In this document: positions 1 to 13,014 of the stretch, piece after piece
How positions within the stretch are numbered: position 1 is the stretch's first letter
How the letters are laid out: every line of letters begins with the position of its first letter
Assembly (NCBI GenBank): GCA_019914945.1
Contig: CM034105.1
Location: forward strand, 3,596,001-3,660,000
Length of the DNA stretch: 64,000 nucleotides
Source of the DNA: Typha latifolia
Lineage: Eukaryota; Streptophyta; Magnoliopsida; Poales; Typhaceae
Direction of reading: 5' to 3'
The notes under the pieces: model-generated
What the model was told of the DNA's origin: nothing
What the model saw: only the letters and a program-made list of their open reading frames with translations
Databases searched by the model: none
Position numbers and translations under genes: made by a program

Positions 1-2300
1 AAAGGATGCACAAGCTACCGTATAGTTCCAAAATCAATTCATAGTTGGATGGAAAGAAAATGAGGAATCCATAGTCCAAGAAGAAGGCTTCAAATCCCTT
101 TCACTTAGGGCACAAACAACATGGTGAGGTAGGTACCAAGTCTATTAGATTTGAACCCTTTGTCTCTAACTTGGATTCCACACTTGAATGAAAAAAAACA
201 AACAAAATATAATAAATAATATCTAGCTAGTATTGCTAAAATTATTCGCCCAATACCCTGCAAGTAAAATACCTACTATTTATTACGCTTTGGTAGTTAA
301 GAGTCGAGATATTCTTGATCTATAAAAATAATGTGACCTGTGAAGTACAACGATTATTTTCTAATAATAGAGAAAATTGGAAGTTTCTAAGTGTTTCCAT
401 CGGCGGAGCTACTCTCCGACGAATTCTCTATTGATAATTTAGGGTTCGAAATTATCAATCCTTGAAACTAAGAATAGGTGAGCAGTGAACTTAATTGGTG
501 TCTTATTTCCATTTCTTGGGGGGAAAAATACAGACATAGAATTGTCTTAGGCCCAAAAATATTCTCTCCTGTGACACAATTTCCTCCAACCTAAGTTATT
601 CTAGATAGAGAGTAGAATGAGAGATCTCTTTCTGACAACTGTGACATCAATTATTTGGGAACTGATAAGCCATGCATTCAATTAGCTCTTTAGCTCAAGT
701 GGTGCATGAATTGTCCATCACTGAATTCTAATAATATAATGTGCAAATTATAATGCATGTCATATACTATCTATCTTTCTATCTATATATATATGTGTAT
801 ATATAGATTAGAATTACAACCTCTCTCTTTATGCATCATTCATTTTCACTGCTATTTGGCTCCTGTGTCACATCATAAGCAAGTTGGAATTATTATTATT
901 ATTATTATTGTATTTATCACCGCCAATATCATAACTTGGACTTTTCTTAGTTTTTCAACTTAAAAATGTAAAATTCAGCTTAATAAAATTGGTAAATTAA
1001 ACAAATAATTTTAAATATAAATTAATAAACTAAAAAATAACTTATGCAAAAATTGATTTACTAAGAAAATCATTATCTATTTCAACGATTTTATTAAGCT
1101 AGATCCAAATATATATATCAAAACTTACATATGTTTGTATTTATGTTTTGAAGTAAATTAGATATTTAAAAAATAAAAATATGTTGGGGAGACAGATGTG
1201 CTGAACCAAAATAATTTATTTTTATTTAAAGGATCATATTATTTACTATGCCAAATTATACTAAGATTGTTATTATTATTTAAGAGGAGTTGAGTTAATT
1301 ATTTTGAAACAACTAGTGCAAGGGGAGTTCTTTGCACTAAACCTAATCTGCAAAATTAATGCCTAAGTAGGCTGAGATTAGGATAATTTTATTTAATAAA
1401 AGAATGCATAGAAAATGTTTGGAGGTTAATTAAGCTGAAGCAGTTCAATTAATGAGTTGACATGAGAGGCATATCATTGCAAGGTGGGGTAACAGTTAGT
1501 TTAATCAGAGGTTAGAAGATTCGATTAAGAATAAGTTGTGATTAGGATTAAGAGTTAGATAGTATGGAGATGGTTGGCAGCCCATGCATGTCTTGAAAGC
1601 AATTATTTCTCATTATTTTTATAAATAAAGAGAAAGTTGGAACTTAATAATGTTTAAGTGCAAAATACGATATGCTAAACATAATATTTCTTCAGATTTC
1701 TTTTACATAGATGCCCTTCTAAATCTCATATATATATATATATATCTGCGATATTATTTTACATGCATTATAAAATTTATCTAATTCTTTACAACTTTGT
1801 CTCCAACGAATATCTCTAAATTTAAACCATAATTATATCAAATAAAAAAAAAAGCATATCGGTATATTTATGAAAAGACTAAAATACTCTTATTTTAATT
1901 GTAAAGGATATTTATGTCCTTTCATTTATTAATTAGTAGGATTTTAATATATATATTTATAATTTAAGTACTAGGCAAAATCCAAGAGTTGTAAATATGA
2001 AAATTAGAAAGTATTTACACAAATAAGGAACTTTGGAGGGGTATACCTGTAAAAGTACTACATTAAGAAAAATAGTTCAAACAAATATTTCCAACCATTG
2101 TTAGCGGAGATGAATGCAACCAACTACCTGATTTTAAAAATAGAGAATAAGAAGAAGATATTAGTCAGTCTAAGGAAGTCATTTCACTAAATAAAGAAAT
2201 CATTAGGCCTCTTGGAAGGCTCATCTAATCATTGTTTATTAGCATGATTAAGTAGCTAAACAAACTCCAATTACACTAAACCACCACTCATTGGTCAAAT
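1..2300. other. AT-rich intergenic region, no gene seen
   Basis: No open frame here resembles a known protein. The stretch is AT-rich with short microsatellites: an ATT run near 888-909 and a TA run near 1729-1745. Pyrimidine-rich sequence at about 2330-2370 (repeated TCTCTC) probably belongs to the promoter or leader of the downstream filament-like protein gene. Confidence 0.6.
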
Positions 2301-3069
2301 ATTACTTGTAGGCATTAAAACATGGACTAATCTCTTTCTTCTCTCTCTGCTCTCTCTCTGTGTCTCTGCGACAAATAGCAATTACGGAGAGGAAAGGAGC
2401 AGCCAAAAGGAGCATGGGCGGGAATAACGCCGACTCCGTTTTGAAAACCGAGAACGGAGTCGCCTCCACCGAGAGAAGAAGAAGGCTGTGAGGCGGCCCA
2501 CATGTGAGGGGGCCTTCTCCTTTCCTCATGTCTTCTTTGAAGCAGATAAGAGTTGTGGAAAAAGTCATACAGTGAAAAAAGGGGTTGCCGTACGTTTTAA
2601 CGCCAATTGGAGAAGAACAGTGAGTGAGACCCAGTTGGGATTCTTTGCTGGCATTCGAACATCCGCAAGGTTGCCGTTGTTTACTGTTTCAAGCCCTGTT
2701 CTTGGCCTCGTTTTTCGGGTGGTTTCACACTGGGTTTTTTTAATTATTATTATTTTTTTGGGCCGTTTGATCGGTGGATAGGTTTCTGGGTCTTTCCAAG
2801 TTGAGATTTTGGATGGTGGGTTGCGTCCCTTTTGGGGGTTTCTCATATGGGTAGCTTTTGATTTTTGCTGGATTCAAATCATTTCTCTTCTTTTTTCAGC
2901 TTCAAGTCGGGTGTTTTGGTTTTCATCCGTAGATTCATATACTTTAGAACTTTTTGTTTGTGAAGGGGATTAAACTTCTGAGTGTATTATGGTGATGATC
3001 TATGGGAGAGTTTTTTGGATGAGGAAAGAACATTAGGAGAAGTGAAGAGTTGCATGGTGTGGATTCCAA

Positions 3070-6000
3070 ATGGACCGCCGGAGTTGGCTATGGCGGAGGA
3101 AATCGTCGGAGAAGAGTCCTGGTGAGACTGAGAGCTCGGGGTCAGTGTCTTCGCATTCAGAGAGGTACTCAGATGATCAGGTGCGGCTCTTTTGGCTCAT
3201 CAAATGTATGATGCATTTTGCCTATGAATCGGGATACTAATGAAATTTGCGTCATCTACTTAGAGTTTGGATCTTTGGGATGAGTTTTGTTGGTTATAAT
3301 TTTAGTTTTAAAAGAAGTTCTTTGTTTACTTCATTACTCAATATATATATTCCTGCTGCATTACTCTATCATAATTATAATGGAAATTGCGTGGTGCACA
3401 TAGCTTATGTCAGAAAGACAGAAGGCTGAAGAAGAATCAATGTCTTGTTGAATTGGGTTTACTCTTGTAGAATGCTTGAAGATTGATAGTTTGGAGTAGA
3501 AAACATGTCAATATAGTTGTTACCCATAATAAGGGTAGCTGCATTTTCACTTGGTACCCATAATAAGATTTATAGTTTGAGTGGATTTGCTCAATATTAG
3601 CTAACTATATTGATTTTGAGCAGGAGGTGTATAGGGCTTCTCCAAATCATGCTCAATCACCAGAGGTATTATCAAAAAGTATTGGCGGCGAAAATGAAAC
3701 TGTGAAGACTTCGGAGGTCTTGTCCAAAGGTAACGGCGGTGAAGTCAACGAGATTGTGAAGAATTTGACTGAGAAACTATCTGCTGCACTTCTGAATATT
3801 GATGCTAAAGAGGATTTAGTGAAGCAGCATGCAAAAGTAGCTGAAGAAGCTGTTCTGGGTAAGCGACGTGTCCATAAGCATTTAAGCAATAAAGGATGCA
3901 ACTAGTCTATTCTAATGGAAACTCACTTCAGTTTGAGCTCATTTCAGAAGATGTTGTTTCCAAGTTTTCAAGGTTATTATACGAGTTAAATAACTGATTG
4001 GTAATCAAGAAAATTTTAATGCAGCCTTTTCCTATAGCTTGAGTTCTTGTTTTATTTCTTTTATATTAACACTTTGTTAATTATAAGTAAGCTGATTTCT
4101 GGGTATTCATCTATCAATTTTACAATTCTTAGGAATTTCTGCTCATCTGGAATATGTCAAGTTTTACCACTGAATGTCCAGAGCTTGCAGACGTGTTTAT
4201 TATTATTATTTTTTACTTCTATCTTTTTATCCGTTTTCCTTTTGGGCTTGTACACTCTAGGATCACAATAAACATATACTTGTCGGAATTTAAACTGTTG
4301 AGTTTGATATCTAGCATCAAAAATTTAGTGTAAGAGCACACACTCAAGTTTCTCAAATATGGTGAAAACTGTGCTAATTTTGACTAAAACAGAGAACATT
4401 AATGACTTCATGTCACTGGGTGGTACATAGAGAGTTAATTTTTCTTGTCTTCATGTAATGTTTACATAGAGAGAGTTATTTTTCTTGTCTTCATGTTTTA
4501 TTCATCGTACTAGGCTGGGAAAAGGCAGAAAAGGAAGTTGCTGCTTTGAAAAACCAGCTCAATTCTGCAGCTAAGAAGAACTCTACTCTTGAAGATAGAA
4601 CTAGCCATCTTGAGGGTGCACTCAAGGAATGCGTCAGACAGCTCCGGCAATTAAGAGAGGAGCAAGAGAAGAAAATCCAAGATGCCATTGTTCAGCAAAC
4701 CCGTAAATGGGAGTCTGAAAAATTGGATCTTGAGAAACAAGTTATTCTCTTCCAAGCCCAGCTGGAAGCTAAAGGTGAAACTTCTATCTCCAGTGACAAT
4801 GAGCTTCATGCAAAACTTGGTTCTCTTGAGAAAGAGAACGCTGCTCTTAAAGTTGAACTAATTGCACATTCTGAAGATCTTCAATTCCGAACTCTGGAAA
4901 AGGAGCTAAGCATAAGAGCAGCAGAAACAGCTAGTAAACAACACTTGGAGAGCATAAAGAAAGTCGCTAAGCTTGAAGCTGAATGCCGCAGGTTGAGAGC
5001 TGCTGCACTCAAATCGTCCTTAGCTACTGAGCTCAAGTCTGTTCCTAACTCAGTCTGTGTGGAGTCCCTGACGGATAGTCAATCAGATAGCGGAGAACGG
5101 TTGTTTGGTCTGGATAACGAGCCAAGCTGCTCAGATTCATGGGCATCAGCTCTAATTGCTGAGCTCGATCAGTTCACAAATGAGAAAAGCAGTACAAAAA
5201 AATATACTACAACTGCAGAAATTGAATTACTGGATGATTTCCTTGAGATGGAAAAGCTCGCAGCACAGCCCGAGTATAACCATGAAAACTCCATCCATAA
5301 GCTGAAAACTGATTCTGACACTGCTGTTACTAGAGACAGCTCATCAAAAAATGAACTTGATGACGTGCATCGCCAAATGGCAGAGTTAGAACAGAAGCTT
5401 GAGAAGATGTCCACTGAGAAAGCGCAACTAGAGAAGTCCTTGAATGAAGCACAAACTCAGCTTAGAGTTTCTAGCCATCGGCTGGCAGTAGCTGAGGAGA
5501 AGTCAGTTGAACTGCAAAGGCATTTGAATTTAGTTAATGGGGAAAAACATGTGGTTGAGATGGAAGTAGAAGCTATGGAGGCAAAGAGAACAGAATTGGA
5601 ACTTCTGCTTGAAACAGCACAGACCAAAATTGGTAACTTGCAGGAGAAGTTGAAGTTACTAGAAGAAAAGTTGGAGAACGAGAAAGCCGTCCGTGTCGAA
5701 CTCTCTGGTAGATTTCGGAACATGGAAGCTCTGGAGTCCAAGAAAAACGAACTGGAATTCCAACTGGAATCAGCAAATTCTGAAGTTGGAAAGCTGAGGG
5801 AGAAAGTAAGTTTCTTAGAAATTAAAGTTGAGCAAGAGAGAGTATTGTCTGCAGAACTCGCAGCTCGGTGCGAGAACATGGACGTCATTGAGGCAGACAG
5901 AAAGGAAATAGATATTAAGCTTGCATCTGCACACATGGAAATCCAAATGCTACAGGAGAAGCTAAGCTCGTTAGAAATGGAGGTTAAGATAGAGAAGGCT

Positions 6001-7052
6001 TTGTCCTCAGAATTTGCATCTAAGTACCAATATATGGAGGCACTGGGGTCACAGGGGAAGAACCTAGAGTCTCAGATTGAGTTGGCACATTTGGAAAGTA
6101 GTAAGCTGCAGGAGAAGATTGATCTATTGGAAAGGAAAACAAAGGAGGAGAGCGCACTGTCTGCAGAACTTCTAGCCAAGTGTAAGAGCTTGGAAGCAAA
6201 AGAGAATAGGCAAAATGAACTGGAAGATCAACTATTGTCGGCTCATCTTGAAATCGAGAAATTACAGAAGAAGGTAAGTTTATTAGGAAAGAAGGTTGAA
6301 GAGGAGAGAGAACTGTCTGCTGTATTTGCAGTTGATATAGAGGCTTCTCAAGTAAAGGAAAATAAATTGCGGGATCAGCTTGAGTTAGCGCAAAAAGAAG
6401 CTGAGGAATTACGTGAGAAGTTGGATTTGTTAGAAAATGAAGCTCTGAAAGAGAAGACAATGTCAATAGAGCTTGCAGCTAGGTGTCGACAATTGGAAGA
6501 TAAGTTGTCTAGAAACAAGAATGAACCTGATGTCCAACGACCTGTGATTAATGGAGACTTGAAGGTAAAAAAGGTAAGCTTCATGGCATTTCTTCCACCT
6601 CTTTGTTCTTGCTCTCAAATTTCACTCTCAAGGTATGCTGATCTGGAAAATGTGGAATTTGGTATCCTATTACATTCCAAGATTTCAGTTGCTCAATGAG
6701 TATTTAACAGTTCAAATAGACACTAATGCATACGTTATCTATGAAAGAGCTGCATCATCTGCATTAGCTTGCAAACACGTGTGTGCATTGATGCAATATT
6801 ACTTTTGGAATTGCTCATGTAACGCTTTTGTTTTATCTGCAGGAGAAAGAGCTCACTCGTGCTGCTGGCAAACTGGCAGAGTGCCAGAAGACAATAGCCT
6901 CTCTTAACCAGCAGTTGAAATCATTAGCAACTTTCGACGATTTCCTGCTCGACGCAGAGAAGCATGGAGTCTCACCGGATGATACAAACGGGGACATAAA
7001 TGTGCTGCGTTCTCCTAATCATTCAGAACACAGGTTGTCGATTCTTACCTAA
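3070..7052 (+). CDS. FPP: Filament-like plant protein (long coiled-coil protein)
   Basis: Four coding exons: 3070-3180, 3624-3858, 4514-6573 and 6843-7052, joining in frame to about 871 residues. An alternative donor at 6565 would remove three codons. The start is the ATG giving [19 protein letters not shown], the Trp/Arg-rich beginning typical of this family. The end carries the family signature ([20 protein letters not shown], then [12 protein letters not shown]). Almost everything between is predicted coiled coil; the part coded by 5596-6510 is built from six units of about 52 residues. Members of this plant family are thought to be structural proteins, some cytoskeleton- or nuclear-envelope-associated; the role of this one is not visible. 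A pyrimidine-rich leader lies upstream near 2.3 kb, so the first transcribed exon may start well before the ATG. Confidence 0.9.
5596..6510 (+). repeat. Six-unit 52-residue internal repeat of the filament-like protein
   Basis: Units start at 5596, 5752, 5908, 6064, 6220 and 6367; the first four are exactly 156 bp. Shared pattern: L-E-x-Q-L near the start, a K-L-x-E-K block about 14 residues on, an L-S-A-E-L-A-x-R-C block near residue 32, and a charged end. Unit 5 is three residues shorter and unit 6 is cut off at its end. The period is not a multiple of seven, so each unit breaks the heptad phase. Confidence 0.85.
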
Positions 7053-7626
7053 TGGTAAACAGAGAATGACCACATGTACCCTTCATGCTGTGTGCTGTCC
7101 TAAAGAGCTCTTATGTCAAAGTGAAATAATATAAACGAAACAAGGGGGAGTAGTAGTTTTGGCAAAGCAATGTACCAAAGCATAGTAGATTTTTGTTGTA
7201 CAAGTCTCTATGAGAAAACCCTGAGATTAGCAGCAGATCAAAGACGAAAATGAACATTGAATCATAGGGTTGTATATCTCTCTTTGGCATATACTGTTTA
7301 TTATTTGTCTTGGGATGAATCTTAATGCTATCCCCACATCTTGATACAAACGTTTTCGTACTCTTTGCAGCTACTTAATTGTGTATGTTAGTAGGTACTT
7401 TTGAGGACGTCATCTTGTTAATTCAATTATCATGAACAGAAGGTGTCGTCCTCTTGTCCTTCATATGCTAAACCCAATACATTAAAAGAGAAATGACAGT
7501 ATTATCTGCGAGATGTAATGAGGTTACCAAATTGAATTGAAATTTATTTAAGCTAATTCTTTCATATTGTTTTATGTAATATATCATATAAAATTGTATG
7601 AATAAAGTCGAGAGTTTAGCATCTCC
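7053..7626. other. 3' region of the filament-like protein gene and spacer
   Basis: Probable 3' untranslated region running to roughly 7.3 kb, followed by a short AT-rich spacer before the tRNA gene. No coding signal is seen. Confidence 0.5.
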
Positions 7627-7698
7627 GGTTCCATGGTGTAGTGGTTAGCACTCCAGACTTTGAATCTGGCGACCTGGGTTCGAATCCCGGTGGGACCT
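7627..7698 (+). tRNA. tRNA-Gln, anticodon TTG
   Basis: A 72-nt cloverleaf. The acceptor strands GGTTCCA and TGGGACC pair with one G-T wobble, the discriminator base is T, and the anticodon stem CCAGA/TCTGG holds the loop CTTTGAA with TTG at the anticodon. The T arm contains GGTTCGAATCC (B box) and the D arm fits the A box. There is no intron and no encoded CCA. A run of six T begins at the last base of the tRNA and serves as the Pol III terminator. Confidence 0.96.
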
Positions 7699-7703
7699 TT
7701 TTT
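7698..7703 (+). terminator. Pol III terminator of tRNA-Gln
   Basis: Six consecutive T directly at the 3' end of the tRNA, the usual RNA polymerase III stop signal. Confidence 0.85.
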
Positions 7704-8742
7704 GCAAAACACAATAAAAAAATTACCACTATATAAAGCTTTCAGAGTCAACAAACAAGAACATAGACTTGTGTAAATAAAGCTCTTTACCATATATCAA
7801 ACGAACACTATAAATAGCTACGCTTCACTAAAACCATATATCAAACGAATTATCATAACCATATAACAATGCTGTAATTGATTTTAAGTAAGCTTCAAAA
7901 TTTGACAATAAATAACTTGTTACCATACCCAGTTGGTTCACTGAGGAGATAACAGTAAAGAGCTAAGCATCAATTCATTCCATGAAAAATTATTGCTTTA
8001 CCTTCTTCCTATTTTACCAAGCTTCTAAGGGGAAAAAGGAAAGCATAGCTTTACCACACCATGGACATTCTCTCAAAGAAAAATTCTATTGATGAAGCCA
8101 AAAACTGTGTACTTTGAAAAAGATACATATAGCTGCAATGAGTACTACAAAGAAATCTCAATAAACTTGTAGTTACTCTTTAACTAAGAGCTGAGACTTC
8201 ATTGGCTAATATTGTGATACAGAAAGAATAAGAGAAAATCCGAAAAGGAGAAGAGATTTTGTCTGCTGTGATCTTACTCTTTTGTTACTGCATTTTGGTA
8301 GACTTTAGGTTGAAAGCTTCCTAATGCCTTCAATCTACTCTTTGTTCACTTGCCTCAATAACAAAATAAATAGTCTACTTTGAATACTTGCAAGAGTCGT
8401 TTGCAAAGTTACAGATTCCTCAATACAAAGTAACACACTGAGTACTTACTTGAAGACATTGCCGATACTTGATATGGATACAGATACCTCATTCATAAAG
8501 TAAAATACAACTGGGAAAGTACAGCGTGTGTTAATATGATAAAAGTTAGATGCTGACCAGATTGCTATCTGGCTACCAGGAGAAGAATAGTACATACATA
8601 ACACACACACAGTGATCACAACTATAATCTATTAGAGGCTCAAACAAAACATACCTCCGATCCATCTATGCTCTATTATTGGCAGATTCAGAACTCCAGG
8701 GATGCTATGGAAATATGCATTATGGAAATAGAAGAAAAAAAA
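7704..8742. other. Intergenic spacer, includes 3' flank of TLC gene
   Basis: AT-rich and without coding signal. The part just below 8743 should hold the 3' untranslated region of the minus-strand TLC gene. Confidence 0.5.
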
Positions 8743-11416
8743 TTAATCCTGATTTCTCTGCTGATTTCTCTCTCGCTTGTATGCTTTAAAGAGATCGAGG
8801 CCTAAAAATATGTTAAGCAAATTCATTCCAGCCATGCCGAAAAGAGCCAGTGGAAGCTCAATTCCTCTGCCAAACTTATGGGCGTCGACAATTAGCTTAT
8901 ATGTAATAAGGATGTGGCAAACAAGCCTTGCTATGAAGAAGGTGGCCCAGTTGAGCATCCACTCCACTTTTACCATTCTGCTCTTGAAATCACAAAGTCC
9001 AGCCATCCGTCGTATTTTCCTTAGATGTAAAAAGATGGAATGGAGCTGTAATTCATGAAAAATGAGGATTATTGTTGCACATATATCTAGGTTCATAAAA
9101 CTAAAATAACATCAGTAACAATAACCATTGAACCAACACTTAAATCCAACTATTTGGGGTTGCCAGATATTATGTAAAATAGATGTACACACGACATGGA
9201 TATCATGTGGCTTCAGATGTCTGCATGATCACATTTCAGCACCTAGTTATTACTATAGAATTAATGTACAAAGTTATTATGTAGCTTCACAAATGTGTGC
9301 CCAATCATGTTTCAGGATCTAAGGTTTGTTTTGCTTTGAGTTTAGAAAATTCTCTTGAACTGGATCAAAGACTCCTAAACCGGTTTAGTAATCAAACATT
9401 TTTTTAATCTTTTTTATATATAATTATTTGCTCTCAAAAAAATTAAGACTGAAAAATGAGACTAAATAATCGAGTTCTGTGCTTAGCCTCAAACCAAACA
9501 AGGCCTAAGGGTATAAACTTCCAACATGTCTGGAATATCAATCCCAAAACTTGCAGCTTTCTTAAAAACCGCTGTGAGCAGTTAACTATCACAATCATCT
9601 ACCACTACTGCAGTAACAATATATTATCCTTAAAGAGTTTTGAGTATTTTGATGCCAAACTGCAATGGCTCCATCACTCCAGCCTTTTAAGAATGGCCAA
9701 TTACATATTACAAAACATCAATTAGAAATTTCCATTTAGGAGAAATTTGTAATGATATTGTCCTCCAGATGGAGACCTTTTATGTTGATTTTTAGCTTGG
9801 GAAGCACAGGAAAGAAAACCTAAAAGTGGGGATTCTAAATTCATGAGCATCCCAGAATGTAATCCAAAGCATCCCAATTATGAAAAAGTAAGTGAAGGAG
9901 CTGAGACTGTGATGAAAATATTTTTGGAATTTATCGATCTGGAATTTGCGTTAGTACCAGACTTATAGAGCCAATCTTCCAACAAGCATAATCTGCTTCC
10001 CTAGAAAGGTTTCTTCTTGGATGGAAAGGTACAGTTTGTGATAAAAAATAATGGCACCTCTCCATTTTCCATTTCTATGACACTCTTTTAAAGAAGTCTG
10101 AAATATTTAGGTGAATATGGAAGTTTGTTCCAGATAGTTAACTATTTGCATGAGAGATGCAGAATAATTAGGTGGATATGAGAGTTTGACATACCTCACA
10201 GACCAGGGAGAGAATGAGATAGTTGATGGTGACATTCCGGTATAAAGCCAGTGTAAAACAAACAAGAAGAATCAGGTGATGTACAAGGATTGCAGGGATC
10301 CGACCACTATATAGTCGATAACGAAGCATGTCCAATTGGTCATATGCAAAGTAGCCACAAGAAAAGCACAGTGCTGAATATGCACCAAGCCATGTACCAC
10401 CGAATAACTGTGCATGTTTAAACATGTCGCTAAGCCCTTCCTTAATCCACTGGTTAACCAGAACAAAGACCACTGCACCACATTTGAGGACCATCTCAGT
10501 CAGAAATGAGCAGGCCCGAGACATGTGAGATATTTCATATTTAGAAGAACTTTAATGAAAACATAGTCACCATACCAAGCAAGTAGCATGCGTATTGTAT
10601 TAAATTTTACAATTCCTACATTTTTTTTACCATCCTTTCTTTCTTTCCTTGTTTTGAACTTCTTTCTTCTTCTTACTACGGATTCCCATTACTAGTTCTT
10701 GTCCGAGGCCGAGATCTCATATCTGGACATGAAAAGAAAAATGAACCAAAGAAAACACTTACATCCAAGTGCTTCTGGTTTTCCTTCAAATTTACTCTGT
10801 GAGCAAAACTATCTTAGCCTAATATATGAAAGCTTAGATCAGATGTAAAGATTCCATCTTCTTTCCCTCCCAGTGGTTCCCTTTCACCTCAAATCAGATG
10901 ATATTTCACAGAATCAGGATCCTCCTATATCCACGTCCTTATGATCGATTTCTCATATTACAGAGCAAATGTCTCATTTCATACTAGTAACAAGAAGAGC
11001 AAATCGACAAGATAGATTTCTCCATCTTTTCTCTCCCTTTTCAATTGCAAACGATTCCAAATATTTCGTTCAAAACTCACCGGAAAAAAAAATTTCCCTC
11101 CTTTTGCACGCCCCACATCATAAAATCCTACAAAACCCACTATAAGAACGAGTAAAGAGAAATTTCCCTCACCGGAGGCGGAGGTGACGGTGGAGTGGAG
11201 GAGGGACACGGCGGTGTTGACGAAGAGCGGATCTCTGGAGAGGGACAAGCGTACGACCCAATTCGCCGATTGGAAGAAGACAAAGCCGGCAACGACAGCG
11301 ACGAGCTCGTGCCGCTTGTTGAAGCCCATCTCGAACGCAACCGAGACGCCCCAAAGCAACAGTGTCGCCACGAAGAAGAGAGCAACGTCACCGTCACCGC
11401 TTCCTCGTCTCGCCAT
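8743..11416 (-). CDS. TLC-domain membrane protein (TRAM/LAG1/CLN8 family)
   Basis: Three exons on the minus strand: 11416-11173, 10472-10195 and 9045-8743, coding 274 residues with consistent phases. The product is a polytopic membrane protein with hydrophobic segments near residues 12-31 and 40-55 and several in the TLC region. Family hallmarks are FSCGYFAYDQLDMLRYRLYS, then VHHLILLVCFTLALYRN with its paired histidines, the segment LHSIFLHLRKIRRMAG, and a basic C-terminal tail. Length and order match plant TLC lipid-sensing proteins of the TMEM56/TLCD4 type. TLC proteins act on or sense lipids in ER-type membranes; the substrate here is unknown. The exon 2 acceptor (GTGCAG before 10472) was chosen because it restores the TSAS-V-V-F junction; an upstream in-frame ATG at 10524 is not needed. 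Confidence 0.88.
9125..9215 (+). repeat. Possible SINE-like relic in the TLC gene intron
   Basis: The phrase AATCCAACTATTTGGGGTTG followed downstream by ACATGGAT resembles the conserved part of plant SINEs of the Au type. It is degenerate and recognised from memory only, so the call is weak. Confidence 0.3.
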
Positions 11417-12143
11417 CTCTCTCTTATCTCTCTCGTATCCACTCGTACAGCTTTCAACCGCCCTCCTTGTCGGTTATAGTCACCTCCGATTAGGTTAGGG
11501 TCGGATAGAATAAATTGGGGTTATCCGTGCTAATTCGTCGTTAGCTCGAACACTAAATTCAAGGCTAGGATCAATCATCAATCTTGGCTAAGATTAATTC
11601 CAACATAACTTTGAACTTAATTTTTGATTTTGAAAGTGTCGTGAGTCACAATCATAAGAAAACTTTCGATAAATTCCTCGATAATAACGGTTGAGACTTG
11701 AGACGAAGGAAAGTTTTGTTTATAGAAGTTTGAGCTTAGCTTCTTTTTAGCTCCATTATCTTCTAAAATGATTCGATCCTATTTAGCTTAATACATCGTT
11801 CTTTCCTGAACAAAGAATAAGTTTAGAATAATTTCTCTTTATACTCCCACTTCCAAACTAGCATCAAGTAGTGCAAAAAGAATTCCTCCAACTTTGTCGA
11901 TGGATATTTAATTAATTTCAAAACCTCATTAATTTTCTTTCTTCTCCTCTAATTATTTACAAACTTTAGTATTACCGTGCGCATGAGAGATATCTCTTTA
12001 CCTTAACAACACCAAGAGAAAGAGAAAAAGAAAAGAAGAAGAAGCAAACACTAATTTTAACCCTAGCAGTCCACGAGCACCATCACCGTTACACACACAG
12101 AGAAGACGCCCCAACAAGATCCCATCTTTACCCTCCCCTCCGG
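11417..12143. other. Intergenic: TLC gene promoter and zinc-ribbon gene 3' flank
   Basis: Holds the upstream region of the minus-strand TLC gene and the 3' flank of the minus-strand zinc-ribbon gene. A purine-rich tract (GAAGAAGAAG) lies near 12030-12046. No further gene is seen. Confidence 0.5.
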
Positions 12144-12473
12144 TCACAGCGCCGAGCCGCAGAAGGGGCAAAACCGGAACTTAGGGTCGACGGCGCGGGC
12201 GCAGGACTGGCACCGGAGGTCCCGGGGAAAGTAGGAGGCGTCGCCCTCGCCGGCGCTGGGGGGGAGAGAATGGGGGAAGACGAGGTTGCAGTCGCGGCAG
12301 TAGAAGGCGGGGGATTTGGAGGGCCACCGCCATACGGGGACGAAGAAGAGCTTGAGGACCTTCTCCATCTCCACGAGGTCGGCCATGGAGCCGCATCGGA
12401 TGCATCGTCCCGCTCCCTCTTTCAGGACTCGGCCCACCCCTTGCTCCAATCCACCAACGAAGAAGAAGAACAT
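12144..12473 (-). CDS. Small zinc-ribbon protein, 109 residues
   Basis: A single-exon gene. The protein begins MFFFFVGGLEQGVGRVLKEG and has four CxxC pairs: CIRC near residue 24, CRDC, CQSC, and CPFC near the C-terminus in the ending FRFCPFCGSAL. Between them lies a well-conserved plant motif, VLKLFFVPVWRWP. The paired cysteines fit two zinc-ribbon sites (zinc_ribbon-type domain). Uncharacterised proteins with this arrangement occur across land plants; the N-terminal aromatic stretch may be a membrane or signal segment. No function is known to me. The coding region is GC-rich, and a TATA-like CTTATAAC lies upstream on the minus strand near 12520. The 101-residue plus-strand frame across it is only the antisense shadow. 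Confidence 0.88.
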   Translation of the reverse strand: MFFFFVGGLEQGVGRVLKEGAGRCIRCGSMADLVEMEKVLKLFFVPVWRWPSKSPAFYCRDCNLVFPHSLPPSAGEGDASYFPRDLRCQSCARAVDPKFRFCPFCGSAL

Positions 12474-13014
12474 CTTCGATCGATCAATGGATTCCTTTCT
12501 CCCGATCTCGAAGAGGTTATAAGAGACTTATTAGAGAATGGCGTGGAGCTTTCTGGATCCCCTATTGGTTCTTAAACCCGACCCGTTTTAATTGAGTGCG
12601 GTTTGTAGTAGGAAACAATTATTTTTAAGCTAAAAAATAACTAAATAAAAAAAAAAACAACAGCACGTAGCAAGTGAAACAACTTTGAAATTCTGAATCA
12701 AGTTTAAATCCAAATTAAATCGTAATTAAAATTATTATATCTAATAGTTTAAATCCAAACATATTGGGTCTTATCTAGTCAACCCTCGTTGATCAAGCTG
12801 AGCCGAGGCATCTCATGGCCTAAATACAATCAAAGTTGGTTGCATCGAAACAGTCCAATAGTTATGAATCAGTTGTTCATGTCATGTGTAACCAAAACTA
12901 GGCTTTATTAGGAATGGGATTGTCGACGATTGGTTGTATAATACACATGCAAAACCTTTCAAGGGGAAAAAGGATGGGAACAAAAGAAAGCATGGAATTA
13001 TATGGTTTCTTCTC
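12474..13014. other. Intergenic spacer, invertase 3' flank
   Basis: AT-rich and non-coding; it contains the promoter of the zinc-ribbon gene at its left edge and probably the 3' untranslated region of the invertase at its right edge. Confidence 0.5.

Noticed and set aside
757..963. Small ORF rich in Ile/Tyr at the left edge
   Set aside because: It is low-complexity translation of ATCT/TATA and ATT repeats with no homology signal.
5457..6584. Minus-strand ORFs of 67-159 codons over the filament-like gene
   Set aside because: Antisense of the coiled-coil exon; Ser/Phe-rich complement of Glu/Lys codons, no family resemblance.
10168..10524. TLC gene exon 2 starting at the ATG at 10524
   Set aside because: The extra residues (MSRACSFLTEM...) do not fit the family, and the acceptor at 10473 restores phase with exon 1.
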